Below are positions 8,555-16,953 of a stretch of DNA of 64,000 nt, piece after piece. The stretch covers positions 147,878 to 211,877 of the forward strand of contig NZ_JBAKHX010000002.1 in assembly GCF_036906915.1 (NCBI RefSeq). Direction: 5' to 3'. A program made the translations under genes and the position numbers. Source of the DNA: Phytohabitans sp036906915 (GTDB lineage Bacteria; Actinomycetota; Actinomycetes; Mycobacteriales; Micromonosporaceae). The notes under the pieces are model-generated. The model was not told the origin of the DNA. It did no database searches and saw nothing but the letters and a program-made list of their open reading frames with translations. Numbering within the stretch: position 1 is the stretch's first letter; every line of letters starts with the position of its first letter.

Positions 8555-9333
8555 AGCTTCACGAACGGCTCCGGCAGGTGGGCGGTGGCCAGCACGACGC
8601 CGGGGACCAGCAGCTTCGCGCGCGACTCGCGCGCCGCGCCCGGGTCCATCTCGAAGGTGTACACCACCTCGGGCGCCACGATCTGGACGGCGTGCACCAA
8701 GAGATCACCGGTGACGAGGGTCGGCTCGTCGGCGTACTCGATCAAAACGGCCTGGTGGCCCGGCGTGTGGCCGGGTGTGTGGACGGCCTTGACGCCGTCT
8801 CGTATGTGGGTATCGCCCTCGACGAGTCGCAACTGGCCGGCGGCGGCCAGCGGGGCGAGGAGCAGTTCGCGCAGCGGCGGGTTCAGCTCGTCGACCGCGT
8901 CGGCGTCGGCGCGTTGCAGCAGGTACTCGGCGTTGGGGAAGTAGGGCGTGTCGACAACCGCCCAGCCGACGTGGTCGGTGTGCAGGTGCGTGAGGACGAC
9001 GGTGCGCACGTCGGTGGGCTCAATGCCGGCGGCCTCCAGCTCGGCGGGCAACTGCCCTGGCACCGGCGCCCAGCTCGCGGCCGGCGACCCGGCCGGACCG
9101 ATGCCCGCGTCGACGAGAATGACGCCGCCGTCGTCGTGCCGGATCGCGAAACAGCGAAACCGCAGCAGCCACTGCCCGTCAGGGGTCACCGCGCCCGGAT
9201 AGCGCTCGTCGGTGAGCCGCCAATGCTCGCCGGTGGCCTGCGGAAATGCCTCATTTCGGGGCAAGAAGAACGGGCCTTCGCCGTCTGTCAGTGCGATGAC
9301 TGTGACGTCGCCAAGGGTGTGGGTGAGCGGCAT
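8551..9333 (-). CDS. MBL-fold metallo-hydrolase
   Basis: A 260-residue metallo-beta-lactamase-fold hydrolase. Metal-binding motifs are VLTHLHTDHVGW (HxHxDH), the His of HTPGHTPGH, the bridging Asp in VTGDLL, and a C-terminal TAHLP. The chosen ATG at 9333 (MPLTHTLGD) is where family-like sequence begins; the frame is open upstream but that part looks non-coding. The overall pattern resembles the lactonase-like branch of the family, but the substrate cannot be told. It is divergent from icd across about 70 bp. Confidence 0.82.
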   Translation of the reverse strand: MPLTHTLGDVTVIALTDGEGPFFLPRNEAFPQATGEHWRLTDERYPGAVTPDGQWLLRFRCFAIRHDDGGVILVDAGIGPAGSPAASWAPVPGQLPAELEAAGIEPTDVRTVVLTHLHTDHVGWAVVDTPYFPNAEYLLQRADADAVDELNPPLRELLLAPLAAAGQLRLVEGDTHIRDGVKAVHTPGHTPGHQAVLIEYADEPTLVTGDLLVHAVQIVAPEVVYTFEMDPGAARESRAKLLVPGVVLATAHLPEPFVKL

Positions 9334-9403
9334 GCGAAGGAGTCTAGGCTGTGCAGTACGCTCGTACTGCTTAATGAATCCCCGCGAGAGGAGCGCCGGC
9401 GCG

Positions 9404-10618
9404 ATGGCGAAGATCAAGGTGAACAACCCAGTCGTCGAGCTCGACGGCGACGAGATGACCCGGATCATCTGGAAGCAGATCCGGGAGCAGCTGATCCTGC
9501 CCTACCTCGACGTCGAGCTGGAGTACTACGACCTCTCGATCCAGCACCGCGACGAGACCGACGACCAGGTCACCGTCGATGCCGCCAACGCCATCAAGCG
9601 GCACGGCGTCGGCGTGAAGTGCGCCACCATCACGCCGGACGAGGCGCGGGTCGAGGAGTTCGGCCTCAAGAAGATGTGGCGTTCGCCCAACGGCACCATC
9701 CGCAACATCCTCGGCGGCGTGGTCTTCCGTGAGCCGATCATCATGGCGAACGTGCCCCGGCTGGTGCCCGGCTGGACCAAGCCGATCATCATCGGCCGTC
9801 ACGCGCACGGCGACCAGTACAAGGCGACCGACTTCGTGGTGCCCGGCCCCGGCACGCTCACGCTTGCCTTCACGCCCGCTGACGGCTCGGCGCCGATCGA
9901 GTTCGAGGTCGCCAACTTCCCCGGTGGCGGCGTGGCCATGGGCATGTACAACTTCGACGAGTCGATCCGCGACTTCGCGCGCGCCTCGTTCCGGTACGGG
10001 CTGGACCGCAAGTACCCCGTCTACCTGTCGACGAAGAACACCATCCTCAAGGCGTACGACGGGCGCTTCAAGGACCTGTTCGCCGAGGTCTTCGAGAACG
10101 AGTTCGCCTCGCTGTTCGCGGAAGCCGGCATCACCTACGAGCACCGGCTGATCGACGACATGGTGGCCGCCGCGCTCAAGTGGGAGGGCGGCTTCGTCTG
10201 GGCCTGCAAGAACTACGACGGCGACGTGCAGTCCGACACGGTGGCGCAGGGCTTCGGCTCGCTCGGCCTGATGACCTCGGTGCTGATGACCCCGGACGGC
10301 AAGACCGTCGAGGCGGAGGCGGCGCACGGCACGGTCACCCGGCACTACCGGCAGTGGCAGAAGGGCGAGAAGACCTCCACCAACCCGATCGCCTCGATCT
10401 TCGCGTGGACGCGGGGCCTGGCCCACCGCGGCAAGGTGGACGGCACGCCGGCGGTGACGGAGTTCGCGGAGAAGCTGGAGCAGGTCTGCGTCGAGACCGT
10501 CGAGGGCGGCCAGATGACGAAGGACCTGGCGCTGCTCATCTCCCGCGACGCCCCGTGGCTCACCACAGACGAGTTCATGAACGCTCTGGACCAGAACCTG
10601 TCCAAGAAGCTCGCCTGA
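9404..10618 (+). CDS. icd: NADP-dependent isocitrate dehydrogenase (homodimeric type)
   Basis: A 404-residue enzyme of the homodimeric, eukaryote-like NADP-IDH group. The ATG at 9404 follows GAGAGGAG and gives the expected start (MAKIKVNNPVVELDGDEMTR). Substrate-binding RSPNGTIRN, the TKNTILK segment, the DDMVA metal-binding Asp region and AAHGTVTRH are all present. It makes 2-oxoglutarate and NADPH in the TCA cycle. A textbook terminator follows directly. Confidence 0.96.
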   Translation: MAKIKVNNPVVELDGDEMTRIIWKQIREQLILPYLDVELEYYDLSIQHRDETDDQVTVDAANAIKRHGVGVKCATITPDEARVEEFGLKKMWRSPNGTIRNILGGVVFREPIIMANVPRLVPGWTKPIIIGRHAHGDQYKATDFVVPGPGTLTLAFTPADGSAPIEFEVANFPGGGVAMGMYNFDESIRDFARASFRYGLDRKYPVYLSTKNTILKAYDGRFKDLFAEVFENEFASLFAEAGITYEHRLIDDMVAAALKWEGGFVWACKNYDGDVQSDTVAQGFGSLGLMTSVLMTPDGKTVEAEAAHGTVTRHYRQWQKGEKTSTNPIASIFAWTRGLAHRGKVDGTPAVTEFAEKLEQVCVETVEGGQMTKDLALLISRDAPWLTTDEFMNALDQNLSKKLA

Positions 10619-10631
10619 CCCTTTTCGAATG

Positions 10632-10665
10632 GGGCGCCGCGCCGGTGGGCGCGGCGCCCTTTTTT
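10632..10665. terminator. strong intrinsic terminator after icd
   Basis: A perfect 12-bp GC stem (10632-10643 with 10648-10659), GGTG loop, then six T residues at 10660-10665 on the icd strand. The last T is also part of the stop codon of the converging protease gene. Confidence 0.9.
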
Positions 10666-11594
10666 CAGTCGAGTTCGGCGGGGACGGTCACCACGTCCAC
10701 GAAGGCGCCGCGGCGAAGGACCGTCACGGGCATGCGGGTGCCGATCGCGGGGCCGAGCATCAGGCGCTGGAGCGCCTGCACGTTCGACACCGGACGCCCT
10801 CCCGCCGAGACGATCACGTCGCCCAGGTAGATCCCGGCCACGCCGGCCGGGCTGCCAGGAACGACCTCCACCACGCGCAGCCCCATCTTCTGATCCAGCC
10901 GCTCGGCGACCGGCGGCGGCAGCGGCACGGGCGCGCCCGCCACACCCAGCCAGGCGCGGCGCACCCGCCCGGTCGACACCAGCTCGCCGATGATCTGCCG
11001 GGTGTTCGGATTGATCGGCACGGCGAGCCCGAGCCCGTACCCGGCTACCGCAGTGTTGACACCGATCACCCAGCCATTGGAGTTGGCGAGCGCGCCGCCG
11101 GAGTTGCCCGGGTTGAGGGCGGCGTCGGTCTGGATCACGTCGTCGATGAGCCGGACCCTGCGGCCGTCGCGGGCCGGGATGGACCGGCCGAGGCCGGACA
11201 CGACGCCGGCGGTCACCGAGCCGGCCAGGCCCATCGGGTTGCCGACCGCCACCACGAGCTGCCCGATCCGCAGCCGGTCGGCGTCGCCCAGCTCGGCGGG
11301 CGGGGCGCCGGTGGCGCGTACCCGAAGGACCGCGAGGTCGGAGAGCGAGTCCGCGCCGACCACGTCGAACCGGGTCTCCAGGCCGTCGCCGAATGTCGCC
11401 GTGCCACTCGTGGCGCCGGCGACCACGTGTGCGCTGGTGAGTAGGAACCCGTCGTCGGTGAAGGTCACGGCCGATCCGGCGCCGGCGCCGCGGGCCGCGC
11501 GCACCGCCAGGGCGGCCACGCTGGGCAGGACCTTTTCGGCGACGGTGGTGACCACCTGGGAGTACGCGTCGAAGACGTCCTGTTCGGTACTCAT
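10665..11594 (-). CDS. HtrA/DegP-like trypsin-fold serine protease with PDZ domain
   Basis: A 309-residue S1C protease. The catalytic triad is visible as LTSAHVV (His), SDLAVLRV (Asp) and NPGNSGGAL (Ser). One PDZ domain follows (about residues 215-305, GSPAGVAGIYLGDVI, NVQALQRLM). Unlike most HtrA proteins it has no signal peptide or transmembrane anchor, so it appears cytoplasmic. Its ATG overlaps the upstream aminotransferase stop by 4 bp (ATGA), so the two are translationally coupled and may work together. Confidence 0.88.
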   Translation of the reverse strand: MSTEQDVFDAYSQVVTTVAEKVLPSVAALAVRAARGAGAGSAVTFTDDGFLLTSAHVVAGATSGTATFGDGLETRFDVVGADSLSDLAVLRVRATGAPPAELGDADRLRIGQLVVAVGNPMGLAGSVTAGVVSGLGRSIPARDGRRVRLIDDVIQTDAALNPGNSGGALANSNGWVIGVNTAVAGYGLGLAVPINPNTRQIIGELVSTGRVRRAWLGVAGAPVPLPPPVAERLDQKMGLRVVEVVPGSPAGVAGIYLGDVIVSAGGRPVSNVQALQRLMLGPAIGTRMPVTVLRRGAFVDVVTVPAELD

Positions 11595-13300
11595 GACGTG
11601 CGGAACGCGGCGGGACGCCGGTCAATGCCCGGATCCGCTGTGAGCGAACACGCCGGCAGCTCGAACCAGCGCAGCTCCTCGAAGTGCGGTGACACCGCGT
11701 CGCCCGGGTGGCCGTCGAGGTCCGGCTCCGGCAGGTCGAGCAGCAGCTCACGGGCGTACGCCAGGTAACCGTCGAGCGCTTCCTCGTCGGCCCGCTCGTG
11801 GTGGGCCGGCCAGGACAGCTGCCCTTCCTCGTCGTACCAGAGCTGGCCCAACCGCAGCGGCGGCTCGACAAGGCCCGCGCGGTGCCGCCAGAGCGCCGTG
11901 TGCGGGTCGAACCGGTACTCCGGCAGCAACTTCCACCCATGGGTGGCGACGAGGTCCACGGCGTCGATCAGGTACCTGCAGACCACGTCGGTCAGGAAGT
12001 AGTTGAAGCTGACTCGCACCCATCCGGGCTTGATCCCCTCGCAGCCCGCGACGATCTCCGCCTCGTACCGGTGCGACAGCTCCAGGTCTACGCCCAGCAG
12101 CCGGTGGCCGTACGGTCCCGCGCACGAGCAGCCGCCGCGCGACTGGATCCCGAAGAGGTCGTTGAGCAGCGCCACGACGAAGTTGTGGTGCAAGCCGCGA
12201 CCATTCGGCCGGCGTACCACGAACGAGAGGATCGAGAGCCGGTCGGCGGTGAGGTTGCCGAGGATCTGAATGGCGGGATTCGCGCTCCAGGACGTGACCG
12301 CGCGGTGCAGGAACTGCTCCTCCTGCTCCCGGATCACGTCCGTCCCCACGGCCCGCTTGAGCTGAAACACGAGCCCCGCGCGGATCGACTCGACGATCGC
12401 CGGCGTGCCGCCCTCCTCCCGGTGCGCCGGGTCGGTGAGGTAGCGGTGCTCATACGCGTTGACGTAGTCGACCGTGCCCCCGCCCGGCACGGTCGGCACC
12501 CGGTTGCGCAGCAGTTCGCGCCGCACCACCAGCACGCCCGGAGTGCCCGGCCCACCGACGAACTTGTGCGGCGACAGGAAGATCGCATCCTTGCCGTCGA
12601 TGCGGATGTCGACGTACGGCCCGGCGGCCGCGTAGTCCCAGAACGACAGCGCGCCGTGCCGGTGCAGCAGCGCGGCGATCACCTCGGTGTCGGTGAGGAT
12701 GCCGGTGACGTTCGAGGCGGCCGAGAACGACCCGATCTTCAGCGGCCGATCCGCGTATTTGACGAGTGCTGCCTCCAACGCGTCCTGGTCGACATGGCCA
12801 TCATGATCTTCGGGAATCAGCACGAGGTCCGCGATGGACTCGCGCCACGGCAGATCGTTCGAGTGATGTTCGTACGGTCCGATAAAGACCACTGGACGTT
12901 CGCGGATCGGGATCTGGTCGCGAAAGCCATAAGCGTCGTCGAGCGACGCCGGCAGCCGCAGGCCGAGTACCGAGATGAGCTTGTCGATGGCGCCGGTGGC
13001 GCCCGATCCGGCGAAGATGACGACGGTGTCCTGGTCACCGCCCACGCACTCGCGGATCGTCGTTCGGGCATCCTCGCGCAGGCGGGTGGTCTGGAGCCCG
13101 GTGCCGGACGATTCGGTGTGCGTATTGGCATATCGTGGCAGCACCTCGTCGCGGATAAAGTCTTCGATGAAGGTGAGGGCACGTCCGGACGCGGTGTAAT
13201 CGGCGTACGTCACGCGGCGCGGACCGTACGGCCCCCACATCACCTGGTCGTCACCGATGACCGCTTCGCGAACGCGGCGCAACAACGGCGTGTCGCCCAT
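11591..13300 (-). CDS. class V aminotransferase (cysteine-desulfurase-like fold), 569 aa
   Basis: A 569-residue PLP-dependent class V aminotransferase. FAGSGATGAIDKLI binds the cofactor phosphate, SFWDYAAAGPYVDI holds the PLP Asp, and FLSPHKFVGGPGTPG carries the Schiff-base Lys. RGGCSCAGPYGH lies where desulfurases keep their active-site Cys loop. At 569 aa it is about 150 residues longer than IscS/SufS enzymes, with the extra part C-terminal (KLLPEYRFDP, ELRWFELPACS). The substrate is unknown. It is first in a two-gene operon with the HtrA-like protease (4-bp overlap). Confidence 0.85.
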   Translation of the reverse strand: MGDTPLLRRVREAVIGDDQVMWGPYGPRRVTYADYTASGRALTFIEDFIRDEVLPRYANTHTESSGTGLQTTRLREDARTTIRECVGGDQDTVVIFAGSGATGAIDKLISVLGLRLPASLDDAYGFRDQIPIRERPVVFIGPYEHHSNDLPWRESIADLVLIPEDHDGHVDQDALEAALVKYADRPLKIGSFSAASNVTGILTDTEVIAALLHRHGALSFWDYAAAGPYVDIRIDGKDAIFLSPHKFVGGPGTPGVLVVRRELLRNRVPTVPGGGTVDYVNAYEHRYLTDPAHREEGGTPAIVESIRAGLVFQLKRAVGTDVIREQEEQFLHRAVTSWSANPAIQILGNLTADRLSILSFVVRRPNGRGLHHNFVVALLNDLFGIQSRGGCSCAGPYGHRLLGVDLELSHRYEAEIVAGCEGIKPGWVRVSFNYFLTDVVCRYLIDAVDLVATHGWKLLPEYRFDPHTALWRHRAGLVEPPLRLGQLWYDEEGQLSWPAHHERADEEALDGYLAYARELLLDLPEPDLDGHPGDAVSPHFEELRWFELPACSLTADPGIDRRPAAFRTS

Positions 13301-13412
13301 GACTCATTATCGCCCCCCTCAAAAGTGGAAATTTCGGGGAGTCGCACATCCTGTCCGGTTGCGGTCAGGCGCCGGCCGGTTGACTAGTCGTAGCTCCCGA
13401 AAGGGGGAACGG

Positions 13413-13733
13413 ATGGTCAGCGTGGACCATACAGAGCCGGCCGACGTGGTGGACCGCCTGTTGTGGCGGGACGCGCAATACATGCTCGGGCGGCACACAC
13501 AACCCAACCAGGTCGGTGAGTGTGTCTGGTGCGGCTCGGCATGGCCGTGCCCACCCAGGAGACTCGCCGAGCGCGCCGAGACGGCATCCCGCCGGCCTTG
13601 GCGCGAGGCATGGACGGCCCGGCACGACCTCAATGGGCTCCGCGCGCTACCTAGCTGGCGCGAGAGACCCGGCGGAGGCCGATGGCGGGAACGGCGTGCC
13701 CCGACAAACCGTGGCTCCTTCGACCAACTATGA
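13413..13733 (+). CDS. small hypothetical protein with CxxC...C motif
   Basis: A 106-residue protein starting at ATG 13413 after a purine-rich AAAGGGGG. A central ECVWCGSAWPCPPRR segment gives a CxxC-x5-C arrangement of a kind frequent in uncharacterised actinobacterial proteins; the C-terminal 50 residues are Arg-rich and may be less reliable coding. It stands alone between two minus-strand transcription units. I do not know its function; the cysteines could bind zinc. Confidence 0.55.
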   Translation: MVSVDHTEPADVVDRLLWRDAQYMLGRHTQPNQVGECVWCGSAWPCPPRRLAERAETASRRPWREAWTARHDLNGLRALPSWRERPGGGRWRERRAPTNRGSFDQL

Positions 13734-13874
13734 CCCAAATTCGGCGGTGACGTCGCGGTGCCCCGCCAGCACCGTGGCGACCCGCGAAACACCCACCCAG
13801 CAGTCCGGTGACCAGCATGCCTCCGCTGGTCCGACGCCTCCGGCCAGGCGTTCCCCCGGTTTGGGTGGGTATGG

Positions 13875-13933
13875 CGGGCGAGAGTACGTGATCGCCGGTT
13901 CCCCCGCATGCATCGATCACGTACTCTCGCCCG
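13875..13933. terminator. long hairpin between converging genes
   Basis: A perfect 20-bp inverted repeat (13875-13894 with 13914-13933, core GAGAGTACGTGATCG) with a 19-nt loop. The TGA stop of the minus-strand acetyltransferase gene (13917-13919) lies in the right arm. There is no T-tract. It probably ends transcription from both sides. Confidence 0.65.
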
Positions 13934-14447
13934 GCCAGTCTCCGGGCAGAGGCAGCACGTACCGCATATGGCGCACGGGTGCCGTGCCGATGTGATCCTC
14001 GCGCTCGACGCCGTCCGGCGCCCAGCCTCCCCGCTCGTAGAAGCGCCGGGCCCGCGTGTTGGCGGTGAGCACCCACAGCACCGCCCGACGCCAGCCACCC
14101 GCGCTGAGCTTCGCCAGCGCGTCGCGCATCAGCACCCGCCCCACGCCGCTGCCCACCAGATCCGGGTCGACATGGATGGCGTTGAGGATGCCCGTATCGG
14201 GTTCCTCGTCGGGCCCCAGATAGGTGAACCCGACAACCGCCCCGTCCGCCTCGGCCACCGTGAGCTGATGATCGCCTCGCTCGTACCGCCAGCGCTCGAC
14301 CCAGTAGTCGACCATCGCGCTCGGCGGCATCGCGGTGAGGGCGTCGTGCGGGACGAATCGCGAGTACGCCGCCAGCCTCGACCGGAAATGCAGCTCACCG
14401 ACCGCCGTCAGGTCGTCTTCGGCCCCGGCCCGGATCACGACGGTCAC
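13917..14447 (-). CDS. GNAT-family N-acetyltransferase
   Basis: A 176-residue GCN5-related acetyltransferase. Motif A appears as LNAIHVDPDLVGSGVGRVLM (the Q/RxxGxG/A acetyl-CoA loop, here VGSGVG), followed by LWVLTANTRARRFYERGGW, the usual motif B with the conserved Asn, Arg and Tyr. The substrate is unknown. Its start overlaps the end of rnz by 4 bp (14444-14447), so it is translated as the second gene of a coupled pair. Confidence 0.88.
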   Translation of the reverse strand: MTVVIRAGAEDDLTAVGELHFRSRLAAYSRFVPHDALTAMPPSAMVDYWVERWRYERGDHQLTVAEADGAVVGFTYLGPDEEPDTGILNAIHVDPDLVGSGVGRVLMRDALAKLSAGGWRRAVLWVLTANTRARRFYERGGWAPDGVEREDHIGTAPVRHMRYVLPLPGDWPGEST

Positions 14448-15343
14448 GCTGTCGAGGGTAGCCGCGCCGGCACCGGTACCCGCATCAGATCCTCGGCGAT
14501 GATCAGCTCGCCGTCGAAGTGCTCGCGCGCCTCGACGGCGAAGCCGGCCGGATCGTCGTACCGCTGGCTGAAGTGCGTGAGCACCAGCCGGCGTACCTTC
14601 GCTTCCGCCGCCACCCGCGCGGCTTGCGCCGCGGTCAGGTGGCCGACCTGCGCGGCCATCGCGGCATCCCGCGACCGGAAGGTCGCCTCGATCACCAACA
14701 GGTCGGCGCCTTCGGCGAGGGCGTAGACGTTGTCGCAGAGGCCGGTGTCCATGACGAACGCGAAGCGCTGCCCGGGCCGCGGCACACTGACGTCGTCGAG
14801 CGTGACCCCCCGCAGGTGCCCGGCACGGATGAGCTCACCCACCGCAGGACCAGCGATGCCGTGGGCGGCAAGCTTGTCGGGCAGCATGCGGCGCCCATCG
14901 GGCTCGATCATCCGGTACCCGTAGGTCTCGATCGGATGCCGCAGCCGCCGCGCTTCGAGGATCGTCCCAGGAATCGGGCCTTCGCGTTCAACGGCTGCCT
15001 CGCGGACGTCAGCGGTCTCGTAGAAGCTGGTCGCGTGCCGCATCCTGCGGAAGTATTCGGTGCCGCTGGCGGGAAAATGCGCGACGACCGGATGGGGCAC
15101 CCGGTCGAGTGACAGCCGCTGGATGACTCCAGGCAGCCCCAGGCTGTGATCGCCGTGAAAGTGCGTCACGCAGATCCGGGTGATGTCGGTGGCGGCGACG
15201 CCCGCCCGCAGCATCTGCCGCTGCGTACCCTCGCCCGGGTCGAACAGGATGCCCTGGTCGTCCCAGCGCAGAAAGTACCCGTTGTGGTTTCGGTGCCGGG
15301 TCGGCACCTGGCTCGCCGTGCCGAGGATGATCAGCTCACGCAC
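14444..15343 (-). CDS. rnz: ribonuclease Z
   Basis: A 299-residue tRNase Z, which trims the 3' end of pre-tRNAs. Metal-binding motifs are VTHFHGDHSLGLPG (HxHxDH), FVMDTGLCDN (bridging Asp) and LTHFSQRYDD near the C-terminus. The N-terminal ELIILGTASQVPTRHRN is the family's opening strand and loop. The length is normal for bacterial short-form enzymes. The 4-bp overlap with the downstream acetyltransferase indicates coupling. Confidence 0.93.
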   Translation of the reverse strand: MRELIILGTASQVPTRHRNHNGYFLRWDDQGILFDPGEGTQRQMLRAGVAATDITRICVTHFHGDHSLGLPGVIQRLSLDRVPHPVVAHFPASGTEYFRRMRHATSFYETADVREAAVEREGPIPGTILEARRLRHPIETYGYRMIEPDGRRMLPDKLAAHGIAGPAVGELIRAGHLRGVTLDDVSVPRPGQRFAFVMDTGLCDNVYALAEGADLLVIEATFRSRDAAMAAQVGHLTAAQAARVAAEAKVRRLVLTHFSQRYDDPAGFAVEAREHFDGELIIAEDLMRVPVPARLPSTA

Positions 15344-15638
15344 GCCCGATATTAGACAACCCCCGGGGCTTCCGCGCTCGTGCGCGGACCGGCTGGACTA
15401 GGCCGGAACCCCGGGGGTCGGGTGTCTGACTTGGTTTCGCCGCACCGCTGTCACACGGTCTCGACGACGTGCTGTGTCAAGGACAGCGGCTAGCGGACAG
15501 CCACCTCACGAGTCCTATAGCTACACAAAGCTGGACCACCTCCCTTCCCGTGTACAGCCACGCTATCCACTCCGCGCGGTGATCGGCAACGCCTATTTCG
15601 CGCACCCGTTTCGCCCCTTTCCTGCCGCCTCTCTCCGT
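15344..15638. other. intergenic region with one large hairpin, no gene seen
   Basis: No convincing coding sequence is seen. The left part (15359-15418) forms a long inverted repeat: the ten bases from 15359 pair with 15409-15418 (ACCCCCGGGG), a single bulged base follows, then five more pairs. It lies just upstream of the rnz start, so it is either a terminator of something arriving from the right or part of the rnz leader. The rest is featureless up to the palindromic repeat at 15639. Confidence 0.5.
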
Positions 15639-15697
15639 CGATCAAGGGCAAACGCACGTGGTTGGATCTCATTTCCACGTGCGTTTGCCCTTGATCG
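15639..15697. repeat. palindromic GATCAAGGGCAAA repeat, copy 1
   Basis: Two perfect 23-nt arms (15639-15661 with 15675-15697) enclose a 13-nt loop (TTGGATCTCATTT). A conserved tail of about 23 bp follows (ATGCGAATGGCCTTGATCG-like). Closely similar copies occur at 28898 and 29254. This is an extragenic palindrome family rather than a simple terminator. Confidence 0.85.
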
Positions 15698-15756
15698 ATG
15701 CGAATGGCCTTGATCGGCGGGGCTGGACGCCGCACGCGAGCCGTGCCCCTGCGGAG

Positions 15757-16060
15757 CAAGATGACCCGGTCGACCTCAACCCGGCCGTCACCGCCGCCAT
15801 CGTGGCCAGCCTCGTCTCCCTCGTCGGCGCCGCCCTGTCGTACCTCGCCAGCACGGCATCCGCCCGCCATCAGGTCGAGTCGGCGCGCCAGCAGCTCGAA
15901 CAGAGTCAGCTGCGTGAGGTGATCCTCAAGCGCATTGAGATCTACCCGAAGCTGTGGCGTATCCCCATCGAGGCGGTCCAGGGCTGTCGACGTACGTCAA
16001 GGACGACCTCGGCAGCTGCCGAGTCGCCGTCCTACAAGCCCGAACCCCGTAGTCAACACC
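15757..16060 (+). pseudogene. degraded small membrane / coiled-coil protein gene
   Basis: The plus-strand translation has one good stretch: a hydrophobic helix (NPAVTAAIVASLVSLVGAAL) followed by an amphipathic coil (ASARHQVESARQQLEQSQ) and IEIYPKLWRIP. This is the N-terminal layout of a common actinobacterial membrane-anchored hypothetical protein. No start codon precedes it in the expected place. After about 15980 the frame turns into Pro/Arg-rich nonsense, while another frame shows family-like sequence (TYVKDDLG). It looks frameshifted and truncated. Confidence 0.45.
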
Positions 16061-16221
16061 GGCCCTCGCCCCCGGGTGGTCCCTTCCGGCGCCCGACAAG
16101 AGATTGCCCGTGAGATTGCCACTTTTGGCGACATGGGTAACCCAGGATACCTATAGTCGACATCACGGGCTAAACGCCCAAGTCGCCCGAACAGGGGCGG
16201 TTACCATCTAAGGGGGATCTA

Positions 16222-16497
16222 ATGCGCCGATCCATGCTCACTCGCGCCGCTGTGCTCGCCGCGTCCGCGGCGATGACCACCGGTCTGATGGCCGGATTCG
16301 GAACTGCTGCGTCGGCCAGCCCGGCCACGTCCGTCACCGAGGCCGCCGGGGGCAACGGTCACGGCAACGGTCACGGCAACGGTCACGGCAACGGTCACGG
16401 CAACGGCAACGGTCACGACAACGGTCACGACGATGACTTCTTCGTTGACTTCCTCGGCATCTTCAGCCCCACCAGCGGCATCTTCATTGCATTCTGA
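16222..16497 (+). CDS. small secreted Gly-Asn-Gly-His repeat protein
   Basis: A 91-residue protein with a clear signal peptide (MRRSMLTRAAVLAASAAMTT..., cleavage likely near ASAS/ASPA, residues 30-35). The mature part is about eight G-N-G-H / G-H-D-N units encoded by 12-bp tandem repeats (GGTCACGGCAAC, about 16354-16431), then DDD and a hydrophobic tail (FVDFLGIFSPTSGIFIAF). The ATG at 16222 follows AAGGGGGATCTA. A possible -10 (TATAGT, about 16153-16158) implies a leader of some 65 nt. The His-rich repeat suggests metal binding; that is inference. Confidence 0.7.
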   Translation: MRRSMLTRAAVLAASAAMTTGLMAGFGTAASASPATSVTEAAGGNGHGNGHGNGHGNGHGNGNGHDNGHDDDFFVDFLGIFSPTSGIFIAF

Positions 16498-16513
16498 CCG
16501 ACACCAACTGGCT

Positions 16514-16538
16514 GGGGCGGTGTCCGCAACACCGCCCC
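16514..16538 (+). terminator. terminator after the GNGH-repeat gene
   Basis: A perfect 10-bp stem (16514-16523 with 16529-16538, GGGGCGGTGT) with a 5-nt loop, 16 bp after the stop codon. Confidence 0.75.
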
Positions 16539-16598
16539 AATCCAGGCCGTCGCCAGGTCCTGGGCGTGGAATCAGGCGTCGTTGCGGGACGTGGTGGC

Positions 16599-16773
16599 TT
16601 ACACGTGCGCCAGGAAGGCGTCTAGCTCCTCGTCGCTCTCGAACACGCCGTCGCGCTTGAGATCATCGATCGACTCGATGGGCTTAGGCCGCGACGACGG
16701 ACCTGCTCGTCCAGCGACTCGCGGCGACGGGCGTTCCGGCACGGTCGTTCAGAGGCTCGGCTCCACTCGTCAT
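16599..16773 (-). pseudogene. decayed vapB-type antitoxin copy
   Basis: This is homologous to the intact antitoxin gene at 17371-17574. The first ten residues (MTSGAEPLND) are kept, then a 1-base deletion (CACGGTCG in place of CACGGGTCG) shifts the frame, and further indels follow. The normal 3' end is absent. No product of antitoxin type can be made. Confidence 0.75.
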
Positions 16774-16831
16774 TCGCTCACCACCCTTCGCCGCGAGTCT
16801 GTCACGCGTAGCGCTGGTCGGAAGACCCCAA

Positions 16832-16934
16832 TCAGGCGTCGGTCTTCGCCACCCCGATGGGGCAGGACATCCCATTCGGGCCGTGGTTGCAGTAGCCGTT
16901 CGGATTCTTCGAATCCGACAAGTACTGCTGGTGG
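16832..16934 (-). pseudogene. 3' remnant of msrA
   Basis: The translation ends NPNGYCNHGPNG-(M)SCPIGVAKTDA, matching the C-terminus of the intact MsrA at 17633 almost residue for residue. Only the last 30-odd codons remain, and they lie directly downstream of vapC. It is part of the direct duplication. Confidence 0.8.
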
Positions 16935-16953
16935 GATCGATGCATCTGGCACC

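Larger units (their letters stand above)
16599..16934. repeat. left copy of a ~336-bp direct duplication (right copy 17398-17735)
   Basis: This segment is nearly identical, with a few substitutions and small indels, to 17398-17735. The right copy holds the intact antitoxin gene and the 3' end of msrA; the left copy holds their decayed counterparts. The spacing is about 800 bp, and the toxin gene lies between the copies. The likely cause is a tandem duplication of the msrA 3'-end/vapB/vapC stretch, with loss of the second vapC. Confidence 0.8.

Noticed and set aside
16354..16431. CRISPR-like array of short repeats
   Set aside because: The repeats are 12 bp, contiguous and in frame, encoding Gly-Asn-Gly-His. 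There are no spacers and no cas genes.
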